Part shown: positions 1-7,990 of the stretch, piece by piece
Position numbering within the stretch: the first letter of the stretch is position 1
Layout of the letters: every line of letters starts with the position of its first letter
NCBI GenBank assembly: GCA_028753945.1
Contig: JAPNXP010000002.1
Span: forward strand, 15,321,624 to 15,385,623
Reading direction: 5' to 3'
From: Hexactinellida sp. DTS-2022
Taxonomy: Eukaryota; Porifera; Hexactinellida
Length of the DNA: 64,000 nt
Made by a program: the position numbers and the translations under genes
The notes under the pieces: model-generated
What the model saw: only the letters and a program-made list of their open reading frames with translations
What the model was told of the DNA's origin: nothing
Databases searched by the model: none

Positions 1-146
1 ATACACACTTTGTAAATAGTTCCCAATTCTGTTTGTCCAGAGGGTACACTCTGGAAGAGAGTCCCAATCTTAGTTCTTGTTTCAACTCTGCTAATAGGAT
101 AGGGAGCAGTGTATTCAGTTTGTTTACTTGTTTGTTTGTTTCATTG

Positions 147-203
147 ATGTTTGGATCTAAACTAAGATTGAGGATATTCATAGTTTTTCTACTTTTCCTT
201 TCG
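147..203 (+). CDS. CACNA2D: alpha2delta exon 1 (signal peptide)
   Basis: ATG at 147 encodes 19 residues: a basic start (GSKLRLR) then a hydrophobic core (IFIVFLLFLS), ending exactly at a TCG|GTAAGT donor in phase 0. This joins in frame to exon 2. An earlier in-frame start upstream (position 33) would bury the signal peptide, so 147 is preferred. Confidence 0.8.
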
Positions 204-359
204 GTAAGTTTGTTATAAATATTTCTATGTCAGTCAGGTCTGCTTATTGTGAACTATTTTCGTCTGCTTAAACTTTTTATTATGATCCCAATTTACAACT
301 TACATAGGGTTTGTATTAAGTTGAGTTCGCTTACTATTATCGCAATTGTTGGTCCCTTG

Positions 360-533
360 TACAGTAGAACCTCGTTAGTACGAACACGGTTAATACGAAT
401 TTCCGGATAAGACGAACAAACAGTTCCACAAAATCAGGTCCCTACAATGGGTATTACTCCGGTATTACAAACTCCTGATAAAGCGAACAGATTTTACCGT
501 ATAACATGTTCGTACTAACGAGGTTCTACTGTA
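360..533. mobile_element. Pogo-like MITE, family A (intron 1)
   Basis: Near-perfect terminal inverted repeats: TACAGTAGAACCTCGTTAGT on the left and ACTAACGAGGTTCTACTGTA on the right. Flanked by TA, the Tc1/mariner–pogo target. No coding capacity. It occupies much of intron 1 (204–605). Confidence 0.85.
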
Positions 534-605
534 TGTTCATAATACGAACTGCTATTTATACATAACCCCACATCCCGTTAGGCACTTGGCCTATCAGAAT
601 GCCAG

Positions 606-888
606 CTGCTAGCTACGGACGTGGACACCTGGGCTGACTCAATGGGTACCTTCACGCATAACATCACATGGCGACTCTTGCAGGTAGAATCTCTACAGAA
701 CATATTTAACTCTGCTACTTATTCGCAGTTGCGGGTTGACGGCTCTCAGCTGAGAGACGAGATGGCCACTCAGCTGACTGGTGTTTATCAGGAGGCCACA
801 CTGGCTGTTCGCACCCTGGTTAGCAGCACGGAACAGCTGTTCCGTAGCGAGTGCGAACACACTGATGGCATACAGTACACTGACCTAG
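606..888 (+). CDS. CACNA2D: alpha2delta exon 2 (VWA-N region)
   Basis: Acceptor ATGCCAG|CTG at 605/606, donor G|GTACAG at 888/889, phase 0 in and 1 out. Encodes LLATDVDTWADSMGTFTHNI and a helical stretch, matching the mature N-terminus of alpha2delta proteins (VxxWAxxxG). Confidence 0.85.
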
Positions 889-900
889 GTACAGTGTTCC

Positions 901-1140
901 TATAATAGCAATTGCTATAGTAGCAAGCGAGCATTTAATGTTACTTCTGTTCGTCTAATAGCAAGTTATTTCTGTCCCCAAGCGAGCATTTAACATGTGA
1001 ATTATGTTACTCTAATATCAATTGCTATAATAGCAAGTTATTTCTGTCCCCAAGCGAGCATTTAATGTTAATTCTGTTCCTCTAATAGCAATTGCTCTAA
1101 TAGCAAGTTATTTCAATCCTCAAGCGAGCATTTAATGTTA
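901..1140. repeat. ~70-bp tandem repeat in intron 2 derived from MITE family H
   Basis: Four copies of AAGCGAGCATTTAA with surrounding 'CTAATAGCAATTGCT' segments, spaced about 55–72 bp. The same sequence, inverted, forms the interior of the inverted-repeat element at 58195–58352. Confidence 0.7.
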
Positions 1141-1154
1141 ACCGATATTCCCTT

Positions 1155-1427
1155 ATACGTGTTCTTATTAACCAGAGCTGAGTATTACTGTAGTTAGTCA
1201 GTTAGCTAGTTAGTTAATTAGTTATTGTGTTCCTATTAACAGAGTATACTGTAGTTAGTCAGTTAGTTAGTTGGTTAATTAGTTATTCTGTTCCTATTAA
1301 CAGAGTATACTGTAGTTAGTCAGTTAGCTAGTTAGTTAATTAGTTATTCTGTTCCTATTAACAGAGTATACTGTAGTTAGTCAGTTAGCTAGTTAGTTAA
1401 TTAGTTATTGTGTTCCTATTAACGAGT
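1155..1427. repeat. 61-bp minisatellite in intron 2 carrying a pogo-like terminus
   Basis: The unit starts GTTCCTATTAACAGAGTATA at 1229, 1290, 1351 and 1412, exactly 61 bp apart, with a diverged copy upstream. Each unit contains CTATTAACAGAGT-A-TACTGTAG, almost the family B terminal repeat, followed by GTTAGT-rich sequence. Confidence 0.9.
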
Positions 1428-1454
1428 GTCTATAATTATATTTCTAACTTTCAG

Positions 1455-1796
1455 ATGAGCTACGAAAAGCCGGTTTATTTTACGACGCTGACACAACAAG
1501 TTTCTCCCCCAACACAAACTTGAGTTCGGTTAAGATATCTGATAGCGTAGATAGAAAGGGACTGACACAAGAGATCGCATTAACTGCTAATCTTACCGAT
1601 ACATTCATCAGTGTAAAGAAAGGGAGTCAGTATATAACGAGACTCTATTTCGGGTCCGTAATTGGGTTTCTACGAGAGTTCCCGGGTAAGGAGTGGGAAA
1701 GAGATATAATCGGGTTCCCAAAGGAGTATGACCCTAGGCTACAAAACTGGTATCATGCAGCCACCTCAAGGCCAAAAGATATTGTTATTGTTATTG
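1455..1796 (+). CDS. CACNA2D: alpha2delta exon 3 (VWA-N/Cache motif)
   Basis: Acceptor TTTCAG at 1454, donor G|GTAAGT at 1797. Encodes the VWA-N region ending YDPRLQNWYHAATSRPKDIV, the signature just before the VWA beta-strand. The last base splits the codon of the first MIDAS aspartate. Confidence 0.9.
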
Positions 1797-1852
1797 GTAA
1801 GTCGTATATAGTACAGTAGAACTATTATTGTTATTGGTAAGTTATATGCAGT
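1783..1852 (+). repeat. Duplicated 5' splice-site segment of exon 3
   Basis: The exon 3 end plus donor (TTATTGTTATTGGTAAGT then a CAGTAGAAC stretch) is repeated in tandem about 40 bp downstream. The second GTAAGT is at 1837. Use of the second donor would shift frame and soon meet TAG. Confidence 0.75.
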
Positions 1853-1911
1853 AGAACTAGATTAGTATGTACTTCGGCTAAAAGTTACAAAAGTTACGTA
1901 ACGTTTCCAAA

Positions 1912-1933
1912 GGGGGGGGGGGGGGGGGGGGGG
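1912..1933 (+). repeat. Poly-G tract (22 G)
   Basis: Uninterrupted G run in intron 3. The surrounding 1,940–2,040 sequence is related, inverted, to 58,415–58,500 (both carry a CCCTCC-TATGTCACG core), suggesting another dispersed element. Confidence 0.8.
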
Positions 1934-2246
1934 CGCTTAATTAACAACTAATGTGTGACAGACCATCCCTTTTGTATTAATAAATGGTAAAAATGCGTGA
2001 CATAGGGAGGGAAGTATCAAATTTTCTGGAATTTTGCGTTATATAACGTTTGGATTTTTTGAAGAAATTCCACTTTTATTTTATTTTAAATCGGTTTATT
2101 CTAACTATCGCATTATCTTACTTTATTCCATGCAAAGAATTGGTTAGAAACCGGTTTCGACTGTATTCCCATAAATCTTCTAAATGCCTGAATAAGCCTA
2201 GGAAAGTTGCAATTATACAAATGCCTATAATTTCTCCTATTTATAG

Positions 2247-2510
2247 ACTGCAGCAGCTCAATGCTAGAGAACGACAGATGGCAATTGGCGCTCTCCACCA
2301 TTGAGATTCTCCTGCAGACTCTTACACAGGAGGATTTCATTAACATTATTTGCAGCGCAAGTTCTGCTTATCGGGACCAAGAGAGCTCGCTGCCCAGCTT
2401 TATAAACGCTAGGGTCATGAGTCCCTGTTCCCAGGAGTCACTCATGCCAGCTACCAGTGGCGTGAAGAGACACCTCATGGCGGTCATGAGGAACGAACCA
2501 CCCTTTGGAG
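2247..2510 (+). CDS. CACNA2D: alpha2delta exon 4 (VWA domain, MIDAS)
   Basis: Acceptor TTTATAG at 2246, donor G|GTATGA at 2511. Begins by completing the Asp of DCSSSM, an intact metal-ion-dependent adhesion site (DxSxS), followed by QTLTQEDFINIICSA, the typical second VWA strand. Confidence 0.9.
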
Positions 2511-2645
2511 GTATGATATACTACAGTAGAACCTGCGTAAATATGCTTTATTTAATGCTACTTATACAGTGAATAGTATATACAGTAGAATATAACCTGC
2601 ATTAATATGCTTTATTAAATGACTACTTATACAGTGGATAGCATA

Positions 2646-2803
2646 TACAGTAGAACATCGTTAGTACGAACACGGTAAATAAGAACACTATTTTAGTTCC
2701 CTTCAAAGCTTTCTATATAAATGATTTTGGTTAATACGAATTCCGGATAAGGCGAACGCATTTGACGGTCCCTTGGTGTTCCTACTAACGAGGTTCTACT
2801 GTA
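2646..2803. mobile_element. Pogo-like MITE, family A (intron 4)
   Basis: Left end TACAGTAGAACATCGTTAGT, right end ACTAACGAGGTTCTACTGTA. Internal TTAATACGAATTCCGGATAA is shared with other family A copies. Two fragments of the left terminus lie just upstream (2,522 and 2,580). Confidence 0.82.
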
Positions 2804-2847
2804 CCTGTCATAAAACTCAACTATAATATATCAAATTTCAAAAGATA

Positions 2848-2853
2848 TTTATT
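2848..2853 (-). terminator. Possible polyadenylation signal for the 2913–4223 minus-strand gene
   Basis: TTTATT on the plus strand (AATAAA on minus), about 60 bases past the TGA stop of the minus-strand gene. Confidence 0.45.
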
Positions 2854-2912
2854 TAGTATATTCGATAAGTTAGATAAATAAATAAATAAATAAGAATAAG
2901 AGCCTATACATA

Positions 2913-3168
2913 TCAGAACGCGTGTCCCTTATCACTAGCGAGTGCCTGCTTAACTGGAACCAGCCCTATGTGCGGCATGTTATGGTAGCAGTACTGCTCG
3001 TCCTCCCTGTGTCGGGACATAGAGCTGGAGACCCGCTGGTATCTGTCACAGCTGTCCGAGACCAGCTCAGGGGGCACGTCCCCCGAAACGCCCCAGGAGG
3101 GGGGGCGGTGTTTGTAGGGCCGCCCGATGGACGGGGTCATCTCTCGGAGAGAGGACCAGTTCTCGTCT
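2913..3168 (-). CDS. Nested minus-strand gene, exon 2 (uncharacterised)
   Basis: Acceptor CCGTGTAG just upstream (3,169–3,176); stop TGA at 2915–2913. Spliced to the exon at 3929–4223, phase 2 is completed to AGA and the frame stays open: DENWSSLREMTPSIGRPYKH, PPSWGVSGDVPPEL, then HREDEQYCYHNM and a terminal GHAF. The exon is far more GC-rich than the intron around it, as coding sequence is here. I do not recognise the family. The proline- and arginine-rich, low-hydrophobic make-up is reminiscent of ciliary microtubule-associated proteins, but that is a guess. Nested antisense in intron 4 of the alpha2delta gene. Confidence 0.6.
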
Positions 3169-3354
3169 CTACACGGACACACAGTTATATAGTATGTGTT
3201 ATGCTATTAGGCAGCTATAGAAATGAGGTTTCATTCAGGCATGCGTGCATTTTAATTAATAATTTTAATTTGGCCTGGATGAATTAGGTTGCTAAAATGT
3301 CTATTCATATTTTGCGTTCGCCTAAAGCCCTAAACTAACGTAGACAATTTTAGA

Positions 3355-3418
3355 CGCCTGCTATTCAAGTATCGTATGTATATGCCTACCATAGGTAACT
3401 ACGTATTTGAATAGCAGG
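3355..3418. repeat. Inverted repeat (hairpin) in the minus-strand gene's intron
   Basis: GCCTGCTATTCAA ... TTGAATAGCAGGC arms bracket about 38 bp. This looks like a small foldback element; no target duplication was established. Confidence 0.7.
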
Positions 3419-3597
3419 CTAGGCGATTATAGTTTTTTCGCCATTTTGGGAGCAAATTTGTAGTGAGATTTCGAGAATATCGCACTTATTACAATTTATA
3501 TTATAATCGGTTGATAATCGCATTGAGACTTAGTATATTTAGATAAAGATGTTTACTCCGGGCAGCGGTACAAATATTTATTTGCTACTTTTGGGAA

Positions 3598-3925
3598 GCG
3601 AATATTCGAGGGGGGCTACTATTCCAGTACATATATATACGGTATTCCCTACAATACATTACTGATTATCTATTACATTAAATCGCTCACATTAAATTAA
3701 TAGTGTCCAGTTTTTTATAACCTGTGTCCAGGATTTTTGTCGAAATTATGAGAAATGTCCAGGTTTAGCCCTAAATCCTCTGGTCATCCTAAGTATATAC
3801 GGTATGCCCTACAATACCCTACACTGATTATCTAGTGTTTAGGAATATTCGAGGGGGGGGGGGGGGGGGCTACTATTCCAGTATATACGGTATTCCCTAC
3901 ATACACTACTGATTATCTATTGTAC
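3598..3925. repeat. Direct repeats with a 17-G tract
   Basis: GAATATTCGAGGGGG-CTACTATTCCAGTA plus TATACGGTATTCCCTACA and ACTGATTATCTATT occurs near 3599–3680 and again near 3843–3920, with a partial copy at 3793–3836. The second copy has a G tract at 3853–3869. Confidence 0.7.
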
Positions 3926-3928
3926 TAC

Positions 3929-4223
3929 CTGGTATCGGGTTGAGATCTGTAGAGCCCCGTCTCTACCATTCCCCTTCTCACCTCTCTGGAGGAGACCCCT
4001 CTAGCCCCCACCCAGCTCTCCGGCACCCTCTCTAGGGGTACCCTCTCGCTCTTGAGAGGAGACAGCGGCATCGGCATGTTAGCCCGCAGGTCCCTGGGGT
4101 TGTATCTTCTGTGTACCCACACAACTTCGTTCTTAGGCCTATTGGTAGTGGTATCTCTTTTGATTGGGCAGCATCTCCCGCTGTGGAGATGTCTACTGTA
4201 CCCTTTGTAGCTGAACATTTGAT
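3929..4223 (-). CDS. Nested minus-strand gene, exon 1 (uncharacterised)
   Basis: ATG at 4218–4216, donor CCAG|GTAGTA at 3929/3928, phase 2 out. A TTTCAG acceptor ends at 4224, so a 5' untranslated or further coding exon may lie upstream. Encodes MFSYKGYSRHLHSGRCC, then basic, polar sequence (NEVVWVHRRYNPRDLRANMP, VPESWVGARG). Joined to 2913–3168 it gives 181 residues. No signal peptide or membrane segment is visible. Intron 3169–3928 holds a hairpin and direct repeats. Function unknown. Confidence 0.6.
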
Positions 4224-4297
4224 CTGAAATACAAACTAATTGGTGTTCTCTCTAATAGCCACTAGTGGGCAAATGGTACAAAGTGGACTATTGTAGA

Positions 4298-4550
4298 TAC
4301 AGTCAACTCCCGTTATAACGAAGTGCTCGGGACCGTGGTTTCATTTCGTTATAACCGGAGTAAAATCAATAGTTTAGAGGCTATTTGGGATTTAAATGAC
4401 TTCGTTAAAAGCGGAATTTCGTTATATCCATTTCGTTGTAACCGGAGTTTTAATAATGCAATAAAATAGAAGGATTTCCGGACCATTGAATGACTTCGTT
4501 ATAAGCAGGTACTTCGTTATATCCGACTTGGTTATAACGGAAGTTGACTA
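4298..4550. mobile_element. Pogo-like MITE, family D
   Basis: Left end TACAGTCAACTCCCGTTATA, right end TTATAACGGAAGTTGACTA. Internal CTTCGTTATATCC motifs repeat inside. Terminal inverted repeats typical of pogo/Tigger-type elements; non-coding. Confidence 0.8.
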
Positions 4551-4814
4551 GTTGATTTGGACAAGTAAATTAGTGGACAGTTAGAGAGAACACCGTAATT
4601 GCTATTGATATTGCTATTGTTCCTTGTGAGCTATATATATGGGACAGTAGTAATAGCTGTGTTGTGTTCTTAGCAGATATCGGAATTGTTTAGAAATAGT
4701 TGGAATGGATTAGTGCGCTTTCCTCATTGTTATAAGCTGTCAATTGATACGTACTATTCATTATGCCACATGCAAATGTGAATATATTGTAACACCCATT
4801 TGGGAGTATATGAG

Positions 4815-4995
4815 AACCAAGGAATTTTCCAGGAGTGCGAGACGCTCCTTTTCGTGTATGATTTTGGAAAAATTTAATTAGGAGCGCGAAAATTTGGAAT
4901 TTTCTCCTATACCGCAACATTAATTTGTGATTTAGGCGTATGTAAATTGGAACATACCAGGAATAGGAGCGTATTTACAAATGGCTGTGTAATAT
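4815..4995 (-). mobile_element. Dispersed repeat family C, copy 1
   Basis: Inverted relative to copies at 11424–11606 and 62095–62275. Shared cores include ATTTGTAAATACGCTCC, TTACGGTATAGGAGAGGATT and GGAGCGTCTCGC (given in the orientation of the other copies). Non-autonomous; termini not defined. Confidence 0.75.
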
Positions 4996-5033
4996 GATAA
5001 CTGTTAAATTGGTCGTGGGTGTTGTTTTGTTAT

Positions 5034-5176
5034 TTACAGTAGAACTCGTTAATAGGAACAACAGAGGACTGTCAATTAAGTTATATTACCCGGAAATCGT
5101 AATAACCGGAGTCACTCACATGCATTTGTATAGGCTAGAGGTTATACCCTGTACTCCTGTTCGTATTAACGAATAA
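5034..5176. mobile_element. Degenerate pogo-like MITE, family B
   Basis: Starts TACAGTAGAACTCGTTAATA, contains CATGCATTTGTATAGGCTAG, a family B interior, and ends GTTCGTATTAACGA without the terminal CTACTGTA. The rest of 4996–5446 shows nothing else I can name; it should hold the promoter of the NHL gene. Confidence 0.65.
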
Positions 5177-5446
5177 TATTTTCTACATAATGTATCTAAG
5201 ATGGAATTTCACTATTGTGAGCATTTTTGTAATAATTATGTAATATCCCTTACTTTGTGGCTTATTTTCCCTTACAAGACCCTTACAAGACCTAATGTTT
5301 GTAATCAGTATGCTGGTGCATAGCTATCCTCCATTCATGTTGCTAGGCTGTATTACAAAGGATAATACAATACAATCGTATCACGTAAATTTTCCTATAA
5401 TCGTCCTATTTAAGGTAAAACAATTTCTTCTGTATAAACTATAACA

Positions 5447-7015
5447 ATGTCTAAATACGACGAAGTACTCACTGAATTCTCAGTTCAGATAAACGAAGCG
5501 AAAAATAAGATAAAAAGCAATATTTCCAATCTGCACTCTCTCCTAGACTCCCGTGAATCGGAATTAATAGAATCTTTAAACCAAATAGAAGATGCCTACA
5601 AGAACGACCGAACTAGAATCGTTCAGGAAATCAGGACTTTAGAGGAAATGCGTAATGTGAGTTGCTCGCTTAGAACGTGTTCGCCCAGCTCGATTAAAAT
5701 GGCTGTTGATGCGCAAATGTGTAATCTCACTGCCTCGCTAAAAACTAAAAACGTTAAAGTAGATTTCCAACAAAACTTTGAAGAAATACTCACTAATTTC
5801 GCTACAATTCGAATCGAGGATTCCACCAACATTTCTCCACCTAATGGGAAATCCGGTCTTAAGAAAAATCGCTCCAAAACCTCAGCTAATCCCTGTGACA
5901 AACCTAACAACAGTAACGACCAAAGGAATTTATCTACGAACCTCGACGATGCAATTGGTTGCTCTAAAATAGCGATAACAGCAGCTGCCCAATCAGAACG
6001 CTTACAATCCTCTCGTACCAGAGTGTGGGAGGGCGCCCCCCTGCCTTTGCCGGAGAAAAAGCGATCTTTGGAAGGAAAACCAAGCTCCAAATACAACACA
6101 CTCGAGTCCACAGGTCGCTCAAAGGCATTCACTTACAACCGGGGCATTCCATCCAGCCCTACCCGTTACCAGGATATGGAAGTGATGGGTTATTCGGCAC
6201 AGAAGGGAAATAAAATTGGGGAACTTTCTAACGGACACGGGATAGCGGTTGACTCGTGTCTGCGACGAATCTACGTTTGCGATTTTGATAATAACCGTGT
6301 CCAGGTTTTCTTTGAGTCACTACAGCCTGCGTTCGTATTCGGAGAGAGTAGAATATCGCGGCGCAATCGAATGGATGGTCCCTGGGGAATTGACATTGAG
6401 GGGTCTCGTGTGTACGTCACTCAGAACAAAGCACACTGCGTGTTTGTGTATAGTCTAGAGGGGAAATTCATGACCCAAATAGGGGGTCAGGGGACTGGAA
6501 ATGGCGAGTTTAAGTACCCACAAGGTGTCAGTGTTGATTCGGGACATACCGTGTATGTGTGCGATAACGGGAACTGTAGAGTACAAGTGTTTTATTTCGA
6601 TGGGAAGAAATACCATTATTATATGGAGATAGGGGAGAAAGGGAGTTTGACTTGGCCAATGGATGTGTACGCGAAACATTCGTTTGTGTACATACTGGAT
6701 AGCATGTCACCGTGTTTGCAAGTGTGGACTAAGGATGGTTCGTTTGTTAAGAAACTCCTTAATACTGGGCCTGGACAAGATGTGGATTCGCCTTTATTCT
6801 TCACTTTGGATGAGGAAGGGAATATCCTAGTTAGCGATTGTGGACATAGCGTAATAGCTGTGTTCAGAGCTAATGGGGAACCGTTGGCGTTTGTAGGCTG
6901 TATTGGAGAAGGTCTCGGGTGTCTCAATAAACCGAAAGGAATCTGTTTGTTGCCAGACGGTGGGATTGTTTGTGTGGACGATAAACGTTATCCGGTATTA
7001 CAGGTTTTTAGTTGA
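5447..7015 (+). CDS. Coiled-coil/NHL-repeat protein, intronless, nested in alpha2delta intron 4
   Basis: 522 residues from ATG in context ACAATGT. Residues 1–60 are heptad-like and charged (KNKIKSNISNLHSLLDSRES), followed by further coiled-coil-like sequence to about 120, a Ser/Asn/Lys-rich linker (about 125–240), then six NHL repeats from about 250 to the end: GIAVDS..YVCDFDNNRVQVF, GPWGIDIEG..VYVTQ, YPQGVSVDSG..VYVCDNGNCRVQVF, WPMDVYAK, FFTLDEEGNILVSDCGH, KPKGICLLPDGG. Six repeats predict a closed beta-propeller, a protein- or RNA-binding module. The architecture is like TRIM-NHL proteins but without a RING or B-box. Same strand as its host gene; converges on its paralogue at 7991–9193. Ligand unknown. 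Confidence 0.92.
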   Translation: MSKYDEVLTEFSVQINEAKNKIKSNISNLHSLLDSRESELIESLNQIEDAYKNDRTRIVQEIRTLEEMRNVSCSLRTCSPSSIKMAVDAQMCNLTASLKTKNVKVDFQQNFEEILTNFATIRIEDSTNISPPNGKSGLKKNRSKTSANPCDKPNNSNDQRNLSTNLDDAIGCSKIAITAAAQSERLQSSRTRVWEGAPLPLPEKKRSLEGKPSSKYNTLESTGRSKAFTYNRGIPSSPTRYQDMEVMGYSAQKGNKIGELSNGHGIAVDSCLRRIYVCDFDNNRVQVFFESLQPAFVFGESRISRRNRMDGPWGIDIEGSRVYVTQNKAHCVFVYSLEGKFMTQIGGQGTGNGEFKYPQGVSVDSGHTVYVCDNGNCRVQVFYFDGKKYHYYMEIGEKGSLTWPMDVYAKHSFVYILDSMSPCLQVWTKDGSFVKKLLNTGPGQDVDSPLFFTLDEEGNILVSDCGHSVIAVFRANGEPLAFVGCIGEGLGCLNKPKGICLLPDGGIVCVDDKRYPVLQVFS

Positions 7016-7394
7016 AATGTTACAGGTTTTTAGTTGAAATGTTGCAAGTTTTTAGTTGAAATATTACAAGTTTTTAGTTGAAATATTACAAGTTTTTCGT
7101 TGAAATATTACAGGTTTTTCGTTGAAATATTACAGGTTTTTAGTTGAAATGTTGCAGGTTTTTAGTTGAAATGTTACAGGTTTTTCGTTGAAATGTTACA
7201 GGTTTTTAGTTGAAACGTTACAAGTTTTTAGTTGAAATATTACAGGTTTTTAGTTGAAATGTTGCAAGTTTTTAGTTGAAATATTACAGGTTTTTCGTTG
7301 AAATATTACAGGTTTTTCGTTGAAATGTTACAAGTTTTTAGTTGAAATGTTGCAGGTTTTTAGTTGAAATGTTATAACTTTTTGTTGAAACACG
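6996..7394 (+). repeat. 22-bp minisatellite made from the NHL gene's own stop-codon region
   Basis: About 18 copies of a 22-bp unit (TTACAGGTTTTTAGTTGAAATG with G/A and A/C variants). The first copy is the last codons of the gene (LQVFS-stop), so the 3' untranslated region is a repeated image of the end of the reading frame. Confidence 0.93.
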
Positions 7395-7715
7395 TTGGAT
7401 ATTAGAATTGAAATTTGTTGTATTACATAATATTTATTCTTATTCTTAATTAGATTATGTCATTCTAAGTGTAAATACATTTTAATGTTCTGTAATGTCA
7501 TTTGAGATACGAGACATATTATGTCATTATTATGTATATTTAGTTTATTATTAGTAATTAATCTCATTTGATAATCCCTTTGGATTAAACCAATTTGAAT
7601 TCTCCGTATACGTTTTTATTGTAAAATCCGGCTTCGCAAAGGTTATTTTTATTTTTGTTACAAAAATGGTATTGACAATGCCTGAAATTACATTAGAAAA
7701 GGTGTTGGCCGATAA

Positions 7716-7897
7716 ATAGTAGAACCTTGTTAGTAGGAAAACCAGGAGACCTTCGAAATGCGTTTGCTTTATCCGGAATTCGTATTAACCGGTGTCATTT
7801 GTATTGAAAAGGCTTTGAAGTTTGAAGGGACTGAAATAGTGTTCGTATTAACCGGAATTTCGTATTAACCGTGTTCGTACTAATGAGGTTCTACTGT
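7716..7897. mobile_element. Pogo-like MITE, family A
   Basis: Left end AGTAGAACCTTGTTAGTAGG, right end GTACTAATGAGGTTCTACTG, with CCGGAATTCGTATTAACCGG inside. Lies between the convergent NHL genes; the remaining 7,395–7,715 is AT-rich without visible features. Confidence 0.78.
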
Positions 7898-7990
7898 TAA
7901 TTCTTTTCATTGTCCGTTCCAATAACGGAATCGATATTACAATTATTTTTATTAAAATTAATTGAGCATTGTATAAAATCACATTTACAA

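Noticed and set aside
2050-2304. 84-residue plus-strand frame over the exon 4 acceptor
   Set aside because: Overlaps the acceptor and start of the alpha2delta VWA exon in another frame; shadow only.
4690-4920. 76-residue minus-strand frame
   Set aside because: Lies largely in dispersed repeat family C; the same start (MLRYRR..F) appears in the copy at 62,175, showing repeat origin.
5623-6132. 169-residue antisense frame in the NHL gene
   Set aside because: Shadow of the sense coding sequence; the sense frame has six clear NHL repeats.
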